64,000 nt of DNA from the NCBI GenBank assembly GCA_037951165.1, contig JBBDHG010000061.1:7116001-7180000 (forward strand), written 5' to 3'. The translations under genes were made by a program, and so were the position numbers. Within the stretch, counting starts at the first letter, position 1. Each line of letters opens with the position of its first letter. Source of the DNA: Lophius americanus (Eukaryota; Chordata; Actinopteri; Lophiiformes; Lophiidae). Shown one piece after another: positions 1 through 12,900 of this stretch. Below the pieces are notes generated by a model. The model saw only the letters and a program-made list of their open reading frames with translations, had not been told where the DNA came from and made no database searches.

Positions 1-660
1 TATCAGTACAGAGTAATAGGCCGCTCTGGCGCTGCGGATGGCGCTCCCATATTTTCTAATGCTATCTTGCCAGTCTAATGGGGACTCAACAAGTTTAGTG
101 TGTCTCCATTTTCTATCTAGTTTATGTGTTGTTTGTTTGAGGTTACGAGTCAGGTTGTTAAACCATGGAGCTGCTCCCCTCTGTTTCACACTCTTCTTTT
201 TAGGGGGGCGATAGTGTCCAGAGTTAATCTCTGTGAGCTTGCAGATCTATCGACGAAATAATCAATTAGCCCAGGACTAACGTGAGAGTCAGATTCTTTG
301 AGACATGCAACTGAACTCAGGGCTGATGGAATAGATTCTTTAAATTTTATTACAGCTTCTTCAGATATATTTCTAGCGTAGAAAGATTTTTCTATTTGCG
401 AGTGATTTAGCATTGCAGATTCAAAAGTTATCAAACAGTGTTCTGATAGCAGTGGGTTCTGTAGATGAGTTACTAGTTTTTCAATATCAATGCCGTAAGT
501 CAGGACTAAATCCAAGGTGTGATTAAAAAAGTGATTTGGTTCATTAACACACTGACTGAAACCAACACAGTCGGATATTAAGTTAAACGCGGCACCGAGA
601 CTATCTCTGTCTTCATCTATGTGAATGTTAAAGTCACCTAATATAATTATTTTATATACA
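1..660 (-). pseudogene. LINE remnant: end of AP-endonuclease domain and spacer toward RT
   Basis: Read on the minus strand, 660 to 1 gives a decayed non-LTR retrotransposon ORF2. The apurinic-endonuclease motif GDFNIH is encoded at 621-638, followed by the HTLDLVL motif (about 505-528). The catalytic SDH motif is SEH, with its His codon at 438-440. The downstream spacer includes AAPWFN and a basic stretch. The reading frame breaks at a G6 homopolymer (203-208): the part from 209 to 660 is in one frame, and 1 to about 203 continues in another. The reverse-transcriptase domain would lie beyond position 1. The style is L2/Rex1-like, but the clade is uncertain. The element is dead and is cut off at its endonuclease side by the Tc1-like sequence starting near 660. 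Confidence 0.85.
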
Positions 661-930
661 GTGGCACCAGTCCATGGATGAGATACATTAGCAGCGAGGG
701 AACATTTTGTCCTGAAGTTAATGTGTTAGAAGTAGAAAAAATAGGCAGGCCTAAAGAGATAATCAACCTTGACTTGGACCTATTGTGATGGGTAGACTGG
801 GTAAGAGCATCTCCACAACTGCTGACCTTTTAGGCTGTTCCTGGTCTGCAGTGGTTAGTGCCATCCAAAGTGGTCTATGGGAGGACAGCTGGTGACCTGG
901 CAACAGAACAGTGGATCTGCAGAGTATGTT
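660..930 (+). mobile_element. Tc1-like transposon fragment (5' region, transposase N-terminus)
   Basis: The plus strand follows a Tc1/mariner-family element that I recognise from many fish genomes, including stretches that once encoded the transposase N-terminal helix-turn-helix (readable pieces such as SISTTADLLGCSWSAVVSA near 806-862). Frameshifts and stops make it non-functional, and the catalytic DDE region is missing. It belongs to the same family as the element at 24291-24820, in the opposite orientation. It starts exactly where the LINE remnant stops, so it either inserted into the LINE or was joined by a deletion. Confidence 0.7.
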
Positions 931-3784
931 ATCTGAGTGTCACTTTTCCATCCACCAGCACAGTATGTAGGTTGATAATTAAAATGAAAAGAAACTATCC
1001 CCTCTTGTGGGCCTAGGATTATTTTCATGCCCACTGGGAATCCAGGTTACCCTTGTCAGTCCATCTGTTTCATAAGGGGTTAGTCTACCCGTATGTCCTC
1101 AAAAAGTATTGAACATAATTGCATAATATTAAACACTTTCTTTGTAGGCGCTCTAAACGTGTGCATAACTTAATACTTCAATTTGCTTATTTTAAAATTT
1201 AAGGTACATACTTAAGCGTTTTTATGTCTTGAGTTTGTTTTCATGAGTTTGTTCACACTCACCTAAGAAAACAGCAATGGTCTGTCCACATCAGCAAAAA
1301 TTGAGTTTTTCCAGCAGCAGAGGGATTTGTGTCCTCTCACACAAATTTTCTAAAAAGCTGGTGTTTTCTGTAGTATGTTCTTTTTTATTCGTATTGACGT
1401 TGAGTTTTAAATTCAGGTATGATGGAAACCTCTTTCCAAATTCATATGAAAGTAATACTTTTATACAAGTACTTATACATTTAATTGTTAAATTAATGGT
1501 ATACATTCTGTATGTACTGTATATTTTTCTGTAAACTGTGAAATAACAATACTACGACATGGATCCCTTTTATCAGGGTCATTGTAGCCAAGATTGGATC
1601 AGAGAGGAAGGCGTCTTGCTTTAAATATATGTTTTAGGAGATAGGGCATTTATGGGCCGAAATGATGTGGGATTCAGATTCACAGATGAGTGCCACATAG
1701 GTTAAACAGCACAGACAATCTGGAGCTTGATGTAGGACCCAGTGTCAGCCAGTCAATTATCCTCATTATTACAGAATCCTCATTTAGTAGATTCTCTCAA
1801 ATGTAGTGATATATCACAGACAGCAGATTACACTTACTTTGACGTTACGGTGTGTTATACAAGCCCCACACATTAATCAACTCAACAATAAGACACAGAC
1901 AAAATAGAAGGCAGTAAAACAACACGTACATCAAAGACCTAATTGATGCTCTAATGCAAAGCATCATCTAAGCAGACAGCTGCAGAGAAGGTACCGCTTC
2001 TCCTCTTCACACACACTAAGCTCTTAGGCTCAGTAGAGGTTATTTTAGTGGAGTTATATGAGATATAATGATACGTCAGTGAGATCTGCTGGGACAAGAG
2101 GAGCAGCCTGAGCAGTAGAGCAGAGGGCTGATTTATGAGCCGGATAAATGATGCGGTGGGTGTCTGCCTGTGTAATAGCAGTGTGCTCTGCACACCACAC
2201 TTTCACTCAGCTGTAGTTTATAGTATGATGTGTGATGGGGATAAATGTCAGCTTGGCTTATCTAAGAATATCTGATATGACCTTAAACTATCTCCTTTCA
2301 AACACTTTCACATATTTTTAAAGGCAAACTGTTAATGGCATATTGATAAAGCGGCAACTGAGGTTTTGAAAATTGCGCCATATTACTCTTTACAAGTGCA
2401 TGCAGTTACTGCTCAGAAGGAATTAATCACTGGCTGTATTTATTTTGCCATTAGAACTTCCCTTATCGTAAAACTATTTGTGATATAGCAGATTCTCCCT
2501 GCAATCTTTATTCATTTGGTATTCATAAAATTAAAAACATGAGTTGGATTGAAAATGAAAACAATACCAGATGCTGCTGCTCTGTATTAATAGTAGAGAG
2601 AATTATTGTTTGAAAGCATTAGTACTCTCTTCTTACTCAGTTAGTCTGTTTAAAAACTCTAGCCAACACAGTGAAAGCCGAGCCAAAGAGGCTTATTTGC
2701 TTCTGTATCTCTGATGTGACATTGAACCAATGAGGGGAGAATGGTTGAGTCTTGTTGCTTGCTCTGAGCATGATCTTGGAGGAGTGAATATTATTCCCAT
2801 AGTCCATGTGCAGTGCTCAGCAGTTAACCCCAGGCATTGACAGTCTGACGCTATCGCCGCAAACTGATGCTAGGAGGCTTGGCAGCATATTAGCCACAGT
2901 ATTAAGTGAAAACACTCAATGTTATATGAAGGGTTAGATGTGCTTCCCGAAACTGGATTTGAAATCCTAACTGGCTTTGAAATTGGGTTTGATCACACAT
3001 TAAAAAAAATCTCAGATTATTGTCTCTCAAATCTCAGACATGGGCACACTGCAAAAAATATTGAAATAATTATGAACCCATAGACGCTATGAAAGCCACC
3101 TCATATAATCACTGGAGAAGTAGATGAGTAGAAATGGCCGATAAGGATGATGTAGTGATTTTCCTATTTCACAGTGAGAAAATAAGAAAACAGAAAAAGG
3201 AGTGGGAATGATGTAGGTGCAGACAGTCAAAACGGGTTTCCTGTCCTTCGGGGACAACTGGAGGTGAGATTTAAAATCCGCCAACAGAAGTATGCTAGCT
3301 AGCATCAGCCCAAAAGTTTAAAATGTTTACTATTGCTTTGTAACACTGTGAGCTTTTCCTAGGTGCCTCTCTCAATGAGTATAGCCAATCATGTTTTGAA
3401 AGTCCTGATCCATATTCAACACCTACATATTAGATTTGTTTGACAATGCAGCCCGCAATGTACACAAACGGATGGATAGGTAAGAAGGTAAGAAAGCCTC
3501 ACACTAACAGACAATCTCGACTGAACAGCACAACCAAATGGAGTTGAGTTTTATCCCCCTAATTATGGGGAGGGCGAAATGTTTGTGAAATCAACGTGTT
3601 TCTCCTGTAGTGTGGGGCCGGTTAAGGGTGGGCATACTATGCGCTGTTAATTTACTGCAACATGGTAAAGTAGGTCTGTAATTGTGTCTTACCGTTTTTT
3701 CACTATTAGGGGCATATGATAATGGCTTGTGTAGTCTACTGCAGGGAGCTGAGTAAGAGACAGTGTGTGTGTTTATTTGTTTGC

Positions 3785-3785
<1 letters not shown>
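931..3785. other. Unassigned intronic sequence
   Basis: A+T-rich sequence with no recognisable exon. Short open frames here have no domain and overlap on both strands. A perfect 14-bp palindrome (ATGCTAGCTAGCAT) lies at 3292-3305. The part around 960-1200 shows patchy similarity to 32540-32680. Confidence 0.5.

Positions 3786-3813
<28 letters not shown>
3786..3813. repeat. (TG)n microsatellite
   Basis: Uninterrupted TG dinucleotides, about 14 units, ending in TGCGCA. The apparent peptide rich in Cys and Val across it is a translation of the repeat, not a protein. Confidence 0.95.
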
Positions 3814-3816
<3 letters not shown>

Positions 3817-6800
3817 AGGCCCCACTGAGGAAACAGATATTGGAAGTGGTTTTGTAGGTTTTAGTTTGGTGGATTTACCATTTGTGAGGTATGATTTGTG
3901 GCTTTCCCTGGTGGGATGTGGGAAGTGGGGATTGCGTGGCTCTTCTTTCCCAGGGCCTTGGCTCTTATGCATTTTGTTAAGCCCTGCCTCTAACATTAGA
4001 CAAACAATAGAATATGGATTTATTCATATATCAGCCATTGTGTTTCATTTACTTGTGTTTTCAAAGTTGTGTTGTGTCACCAACACAACACAGCCAGGAC
4101 CAGTGGGGAGGAGGTCCATGATTATCGTATAATACACTTTTCTATCATTGTTTATAAGGTAATATTGAATTTAAAACTAGTGGGTGCCAAACGATGCAGA
4201 TGACCTAGTAAGTTTGCTTTCCTTGCAGTTTTGCGTACTAATTTCGGTGCCTTGGCCTCCCTCACATAGCTTGGTAATGAGAAAATGTGCTGTTGTCTTT
4301 GTTTACTGAGCCACTCTGTCTGGCTGCAGCCCTTCACATTGTTTGAATATAACAGGAGCAAAATTATTAGCTCACTAGGAGTGTTTCTGCAAAACTACAC
4401 AAGCCCAGAGTCGACAGGGTTACCTAGAGCTCCGTGCAAATTATACATATAGTTAACACGCAAACTAAACAATGTGTGATTGCTGAAAAGTGTAGGCAGT
4501 GGTTAATTGTTCTAAAAATTGTGAGATGATTCCTACTTCCTTCATATCTTGGTAATGAAGTGTTTGCTTCTGTTTTTTATAATGTTTGGAGTCAATAGCA
4601 ATAAAGCCTACTTATGGAGGAGGCATGATGAAACCAAATGTTTGATGACAGTATCTGGACAAACTTGCTTGATGGGTTTCTGTGCTTCTTGGTCTTTTAT
4701 ACACATAGACCAGAAACTGAGACTCCTCTCACACTGGTTAGACTCCCTCTCCTGTGAAGATGTGTTGAGCCAAGCATTTTAAGGAAACAGACAGGCTCAG
4801 GATTTACGCTCTTTAAATTATTTTGTAAGTTATTTTTGTATGAAGATGCCTCATTTTGAATATTGTTGACTTATTGGAGAGGAAATTTGCCTGTCAAGAT
4901 GATATCAGTTATTTCTTTGAATATATATCCATAGCTGTTTCTCCAGGAAATTGCTATTTTATTATTTTTTTTATTTTTTTCCTAGATCTAATTGACTTTG
5001 AAAATGAAAAGCATTGCATGCCATATGACCGAATTCATCTATCTCCATTCTACACATGCCAGAGATAAGTTATAGATAACGTTCAAGGCCTGGATGCCTT
5101 GACTGGACCACAACTTCATTATGAGGCAAAACTTACACGATAAGAAATGCCAGCTTTTGGCAATGACCCTCACATCTGCTGACCCAGCAAATCCTGAAAG
5201 TCTCATCTGGAATCTTAATCAGGAGGAGACAGCAAGGTCTAAGACCCCAGCTTAAAGTTTACTTCGTAAGAGCATGTTAAAAGGATTTTTTCAGTTTCTT
5301 GTTTTGTATCCTTACAATGGGAACTCATAAACAATATAAAACAGGCTACACTGATAAATTGGCCAGTCATTTTATAAAATGTGTTGTTGAAGCCACATCC
5401 CCAGCTTTTTTTTTCTTAGATGCAAGCTTAATTTTACCGTCCCGTCACCAATCTGATGAGCACCGCAAAAGCCATGGATTAGAGTTTCTGTTATTCAAAA
5501 TGATAATTCAAAAAAAGGCGGGAAATCTAAATGTGGGGAAAATCCATTCTCATCCATCTTAATTTAATCAAACATATTGATAGTTGTTGGAATAGTGTCC
5601 GTAAAGGTAGATTAGAGGAAGTGTTTTGATATTGTAATTTAACAACTTATTGATCTTTTGTCCCATTCTAATTTACCACCGTAGTTTGAAAGTAGAATAA
5701 GATGATAAACAAATTGCAAGAAAGTACTGAAACAGCAATTTTACCTGTTCTAGTTCTGATTCTGTCTATTTTAATACACGGATAAACTTCAAACCCCGAT
5801 TGCACTACCTGTAGATTGTCTTGTAGTCCATATTTTTAAATTGTGATTACATGGTTGGCTATGCCACTGATGATAACCTATTCTCTCAGTTATAACTTTG
5901 TTATTACACCATTCTTTCCCTTCCAACTTCATATGTTTGTGGATAGAATTTGTATTCTATTACTTGTATTAAGACTTCAGATAAATAATTGCATTTCGAA
6001 TCCATGTTTCAAAGAGCCTAGAAAGAGAACAGTTTGGTTTGCATGTATGTCAAAATGGGTTTTGGTGACATTAAAGTAAAAGTGAGGTTGAATCCAAATA
6101 GCTTTTTGATTGTGTTTTCCTCAGCGTGCTGTTTTCATCACACACAGTGGTCGAGATTTCTCTTTAGGGACAAAATAAATCGTGTTTTACTTGTTCTCAT
6201 CTTATAAGCTTTGATAAATGTTAAACACTATATCTATATTTTCTCTATTTTCTCTTTTTAATCCCGTTAATTTATTCCACTTTAATAAACTGACAACTAA
6301 CTCGCTAGTCATTTTAGTATCTTAAAGTAATTTATCTCACTCTCTTTTCTGTGAGATCGGAGGAAGATTGTGCTCGGCCCATATTTGTCAATTTGGATTT
6401 GTTAAACTACTGAGATTCACCTTTTTTTCCCGTTCACTGAGTCAAAATCTCAATGTCCAAGTGATGTCAGATGATATGATACCCAGTGGTACCACAGAGA
6501 ACCGACTTTATGGCTTGGTTTCCTGCTTCACTGCTCAAGACTTATTTTATATTGACACAGACAACATCAGCCAAGCAACAATAATTCCATGACCTAACAT
6601 TCGAAAATTGCAGAGCTATGTTGTTTTAGATTTCATTTCCACGTTTGAAGCCGTCTCTTTGTTCTAAAACATCTCTCTTAATCTGGTATTTTCTCTACAA
6701 GAGTCTCTTTCCATGTCATTTGTCAATCCATTTACATGACAGATGCACTCGTGCATGCTGCACAGAGCCTCGGGGTGCTCTGAAGCTGAAAACCACCTGC

Positions 6801-6990
6801 AGTGTGAGTTTGTTATTCGAACCCCTGGTTTAAAGTTCCCTTCTGCCCTTCTCAGTGTTGACCCTAACCAGTGCAGTCCTCACACTCTGTGCAGTTCTGT
6901 TCTATTTTCCCCATTCTTTGTATTAGTTATGTGTCCATCTGTGTGTAGCTGTTATTTGAGCTCACACCAGAATAACACTTACACGCAAGT
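3814..6990. other. Unassigned intronic sequence
   Basis: No exon, RNA gene or recognisable repeat. A+T-rich with runs of T (for example 4960-4980). The region 5090-5270 is less A+T-rich and free of simple repeats but has no recognisable feature. Confidence 0.5.
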
Positions 6991-7170
6991 GCATCCATTT
7001 ATTCATTTTCTGTAACCACTTTCCTGTTCAGGGTCGCGTTGGAGCTTGAACCTATCCTCACTAACATTAGGTGAGGGGCGGGGTGCAGCCCGGACAGGTC
7101 ATGGCATTGCCAATACATAGAGACAAACAACTATTTACACTCACATTCACACCTGTATTGCATGTTTTGA
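6991..7170. repeat. Dispersed teleost repeat, degenerate
   Basis: Contains the recognisable series CCATTTATTCATTTTCTGTAACC, GGTCGCG, GGGGCGGGGTGCA, GACAGGTC and CACTCACATTCACACC in the order found in a very common fish interspersed repeat, probably derived from a retrotransposon. A shorter fragment of the same sequence lies at 19318-19375. Class assignment is from memory. Confidence 0.65.
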
Positions 7171-9802
7171 GACTGCCACCGTACTTACAGGTTACCACAA
7201 ACTCATATTAATATACAGATTTTACACAGAGTCCAAATGGCTAGCTAAGTTCTAACACTTCACTACTGATTGGTGTAAAATAAAAGCCAGCAATCACTTT
7301 CAATCATGTAGTTTTATTCCTTGATAGAAGGTAGGGTATAAATTGGACTGATGCCGTTTTCGTGCTCTGCAAACATATAATCATCCAGAGGGATAGTTTC
7401 AAGCCTTTTTTTTGTGTGACTGCAGTGGACTTGGATATTTATGTTGCGAAGCTAAAACAGAACATGACAGGCTGTAATGAGCTTTTGGTAGAATGCGTTG
7501 CAAATTGCTCTGGAAATGAGATGTCTTTAATTGCACACTTCTTGAGTTTGAAAAATAAGTTTATACACCTTTGTTTTTTTTGTAACGCTTATAGGTTTAG
7601 AGTGACCTTCATATGATATCCAGACACAGGTTAATATGCCACTCACATGGAATGAAAAATGCAAATACTACCAATGCAGCAGAAGTATGAACATTAGTTG
7701 TAGGAGAGTGATGATTGTATGATTGTATTATGTGCTGAGATCATGTAGTGCTTCAAAATCTTCCAAGTGACCTGTTGTTACTGGGGTAGCCGTGGTGCAA
7801 CCATATTTCTATTTCTAACCGACGGTAGTAATCCAACTTAGATGGATTATAGGGTTAAAGCCCAACAACAACACCACACAAAGCACTGTTACACAGGCTA
7901 ATGAAATTAACCAAACCAGGGAATGAAGGATCAGACCTAGCTAACTGGTTCAACGTGTCCATCTAAGGCCATATTTGTCACTTGTCCTATTGACGGAGGT
8001 CGCGCAACTGTCCTGCAATGGATAACCTTCTCTACCCTGTTTGTTTTTCGCTCTTCAAAACATCGGTGGAGAATAAGTCATCAAACCCAAGTTCGGCCTT
8101 TTCACCTTTCTTCTGATGAATGATTCACATCTGTTACTATGTGCATCGCAATCTCAGTGCAAAACAAGACAGACCCCGTCCCAAATGCACTGAGAATGTG
8201 TTTTAGAGCGGAAGGGTGGAATAAATGCACATAATTTCTGCTTTTTTAATAGACTGTGAAATCAGTTGGGCTGCTGTTACTTCTACAATAATAGATGATT
8301 AGGTTTCCCTTAAAAGGTACCAACATTAATACATTGACTGATTGAACTTAGTTACCTTAAGGTGAGTTACTACACACAATGCATTAGCATAATTTCATGT
8401 GATATAAGAATCCAAAGAGGAGCCTATCCGTTAATTTGATAATGAAAAATTGGAATGTTCTGGTTTGAGACAGGGATGAACTTGCACTGCAACAAAGATA
8501 CTAGCCTGTCCCTCTGCCTGCTAGGTGAGCTGTGTTAACGTAATAGCTGCATCCCTCCCGGGGGTTGATGAAGCCATGTCCTACATGTATTTCCAGAGGA
8601 GAGGGAACTGGAGCCGGTGCACAGTATGTGCTGTATTGCAGTCGTAACACCCAGCCCCCCTTGGTTTGCTCCATCCGCCACCTCTCTGTAATCTCGTAGC
8701 TTCAAAGCTCGTTATTGTCCTTCCCCAAATAAAGTCCCTTATTTTCATGAGTCATCCCACCCTGCCTCTTGATAGAATTCCTGCAGCATGTTATCTTTTT
8801 CCTCTTCCTTCGATTTTCACTGTTTATTTACACACCACTGGGGATGCTGTTTTCTGAAGTGTTCCCAGTGATAATGACTGCTGCAAGATAAGGGTTATTT
8901 TTAGGACATTGTGTTTGCATTTTACAGACGGCGTTGGAAGCAACTTTACAGTAGATTAATTGTATGCTGAACTGATTGCCATTTAATTCTGATAGTGTTT
9001 AAACATATAGGAGAGCCAACATTTTATTAGTCAGCACAGGCGTAGATGATTTTTGATTAGCATGAATATTGATTAAAAGCTTTCAAGCTACCCATTCTTG
9101 GCATCAAGGGCAACTGAGGAAACCACAACACCAGACCTCTTTCTTCCTTCAAATACTGAGATGCTGCTCACTTATCTGCTCACTTCACTCTTTCTTCCTC
9201 TGTTCTGCAAAACAAAGGTATTTAAACCATCTTCTCCTGGAACAAAAAAAAAGGCAAGTAGCAATTAGTAATTACATCTTGTATGGACCCCTGAAAGACA
9301 TTAATTTGATAGGTGATCCCTAAAGCTGTTAAATATTCTCTTTAAAGCTGCAAACAGTGTGGCTGACGTGGGAATAACACAAGGGTCTACCTAGTCATCA
9401 CCATCACAGCTTAATCATGCCAGTCGGGCTTTTCTAAAGCACAATGGAGAGGGAAAGTGCGAAAGTTGGTTATGTTAATTGTGTGCGTGGGCTGGATGAT
9501 TTCAAAAACAACCTTGTTAATTGTTCTTTAAGGAATGGTTAACCAGTAGTTGTTCTAACCGGGGCTGTGAAAACAGCTCACACATGTCGTCAGGATGGTT
9601 ATGAATTTTAATCCTTTCTAATTGATCAGTCAATTTACTTAAGAGAACTCACTATGTGGATGTATTTTATTTCATGATAATGTATTTATAAGCGTTCATG
9701 CAGCATTTTGGAATAGACGTAGTTTCCAAATGAATAAATAGTCACATGCAGCATAACAAGGAAATGGTTATGAACAGTAAAGTTTTATCGCAACTTAGAC
9801 AA
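7171..9802. other. Unassigned intronic sequence
   Basis: No exon or structured RNA seen. Open frames are short and without domain signatures. The interval 8480-8880 is more G+C-balanced than its surroundings and free of simple repeats; function unknown. Confidence 0.5.
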
Positions 9803-9902
9803 TAAGAAGAAAAAGAAGAAATCCTTTATTGATCACATACAGTCATACACAATACACCATTTGTTATTTTTACTCTGCAATTGACCCATCCCTGAGGGAG
9901 CA
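9803..9902 (-). repeat. Retrotransposon 3' tail with (GAA)-type microsatellite
   Basis: Read on the minus strand it ends with ATCAATAAAGGAT followed by a TTC/TTTTTC-rich tail, preceded by a conserved segment whose plus-strand form reads TTGACCCATCCCTGAGGGAG. This is the usual 3' end of a widespread fish non-LTR element, 5'-truncated. Exact family not assigned. Confidence 0.6.
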
Positions 9903-12900
9903 ATAAACATCCCCCTGCCAATACTACTAAGTCCACTACATAAGCACAAGGCCGGTTTGCACACAAATAACATTTTAAGATTTTTATAGTTTTATTTTGT
10001 CGAAGAACTGCACTAGCTGTTATAATTTAGTTCAAGGAATGCATCCCTTTTGTATGTTGAGCCATGTTTGTATGTTTCTGTCATGACGGAAAATAAACTT
10101 TCTCTCATTCTGACTTTGATTCTAAATGTCTTCAAAAACATTTAGCAGGATGAAGTGGTACTTTGTACTTGAGGTCAATAGGAGTCAATTCTTGATGCTT
10201 GAACTTGAATTTCATAATGTATTTCAGCTGCAAATGTTTGCATGCAGGGAAAGTGACTGAACGCCTTTTGAAGTGTGAATTTGTTTCCCACCCAGAAAGT
10301 TATTTGTTTATTATGATTCCATGGATTTTTACCTAAATGTCATCCATTGTCAAACAATCGGTGAAAGCTAGAATACAATTATAAGGGCTGCACAACACTG
10401 GAGAAAAAACACGTTTGAGGGGGTGTTTGGGGTCACCTTTATCCGTCTTGCCATCGAGTCTATCCACGTCTCTTAAACTGCTTTATCAGTGTAGATTCAC
10501 TCATATTTTGTAGGGATCTTAAAGGTTTAGGTTTCTTTTTTCAGTTTGCTTATTTTGCATTTGAAGTTGAGTGATTTTTATGTTAGTTTGTTCCCCACCA
10601 ACATCATGATAGAGGTCTATCCTCATTTTAACAAATTGAGTTGTTCAAGTTGTGGTGTCATCCGTGTCCTTGGAAACAATTTCTTTTTATTATATTAAAA
10701 AATCAAGGAATTTCACTAGATGACTTGAAGCACTTAAAAAGAATGAGTAGTTCAAGAACATTTTAGTGACTTTGTCATTTTCATTTGAAGAGAGCTGCCG
10801 TCAGTCGAGTCTGACAAATAACAATCATAGGATAAGAATAAAAACTCTCTGTCAGACTCAAACAATAGATCAAATAACAAGATGTTTTTTAGTATACAAC
10901 ACTAAATTCCAGTGCTACAAAAAGAAGTAGAGCAAATTTTCATTCAACGTTCAACAGTCGTATTAAATCAAGCAAGCAAATCGGTATTGATGTGCATGTG
11001 AAAATGAGTGTGTGATAGAGAAAACAAGGCTGATGGCTCTGAGACACACACTCCTAGTGCATATAGAGTCTGAACTCCCTAGCAACAAACTTCACGTATC
11101 CAAGAACCCTTAAATCAGACTAAATTATGTTCAATCAGACAGACTGCTCTTGTAGATTAGTCACGGAAAATGAGAACCATGAGAGTTTTCTGTCAGTGTC
11201 AAGCTGCAAAAAAGTTCAGAATGCCGTGTTTGAGTTAATTGGCCTTACCTGACATCAAACGTTCAACTTTGGAGAAACTGCTAAAGATACAATAGCCTCC
11301 TGAATTGTTCCTCCTTCTGACACGCAAAATACTATCATGTTTCACCACTAGGTGTCTACAGTGATTCGTATTTTATAACGCAATCTGATGTCATAAAATG
11401 CTTTATAGTCATAGTATAGAATACAATAAAACTAGGAAGTCGAGGGAGAGTCTGCCGTTTTTAACTCGCTGGAGTTTTCCCCGGGTATCCAAGAGCCCTC
11501 GATCATCATCAGATGTTTTGGTGATTAGCCGATAAGAAGTTATTTGAAATGTTCAAATAATTTCGTCTCACTTGACAGAACATTTCCTGCCATGAGAATA
11601 TTATGCATGTGCATATTGCAATGTTGATGCTCAAAAATTCCATTTATGCCATTATCTAAAAAGTGTTTCCTAATTAAAGGTATTACCTCATGGCCAAATA
11701 ACACTTGTTGAAGTAATCCATACAAATAGTGCTTGATATAAATGAGCTAAATTATTAAATGTGATTTTCTGGCACTACATAAGATAGTATCCATTGTACA
11801 AGTAAAGTACATTTGTGTATATATATATTGGTCTGATGAGAATATGTTTTATTCTCATCTGGTTGCAGTTAAGACATGTTTATAACAAGATATGTTGAAT
11901 TTTGTTGCTTGTCCCATCTGCAAAAATAACCAATAATCAGTGATCCAATAAAAAAATTGGAGTTCACAGAAGAATATTGTTTCTTACACAAAATTGATTG
12001 TAATTGCTTTCCTTTATAATCAGAGCCCCATTCAGCTGCACTCTTTCTGTGCAAGTTGTTCTGTTTATAGTGTAACGAATTCTATTGGTCAAATATCTCC
12101 CTATAACATTTCAAACATTTTCATTCCTGTGACCACGACACGTAATAAAATTGTTTCTACTTTTTAAAGATTGGTTTTGACTTCAATATTTCCCTCCCTA
12201 AGACTGACTGACAATGTTAGAAGTTGGAATGATGAAAAATCTCCTCTAGCAAGTGTCCTTGTGAACTCTGGTCCACAAATGCCATAGTCATGGAAAAAGA
12301 GTTAAATATAGAAAGTGAGGCTGATGGTGCTAGTTCTGGTGCCAGCAAGAGTTGCATTTCTGTCCTAAAGCCACCCGCTACCAATGAATGATTAACTCCC
12401 ACAGACCCAGGGCAACACCTAAAGAAAGTACAGAGACATGCTTGTAAACAAGGATTTCAGGGCCTCATTGCTCCATTTGTTTGAGAGCTAACCACTGCTA
12501 GCTCATCAGGGGACATTCTTTTTGCCATAAAGGGCTTCAGCACAACTCTTGTGAGGCATTTTGTGTCAGGAGGCCTAATTACACCTACCAAGTCTCATCA
12601 TCTTAGATTAATGGATTTTTTTGGCCAGTGCAGCTCCCCCATACTCCCTATGTTGCCAGGGAGTTCACTCTTCTCTCTGACCCTTTTCCTGTAGTAACAG
12701 GCTAATGGAGCTATAAGCTATCATTGCTAAAGTATGCTGGCTACCCCATCATTCATCGCAGACCAATGGACAGAATCCTTAACAGCCTCTAACTTTAGTA
12801 GACCCTGTGGGATTTATGGTACTTTAGAAACCCCATTGTTGAGCACTTAATATAGCCTCATTGTCTATTTTACAACATTAATGGGTCTGGTAAAGATGGC

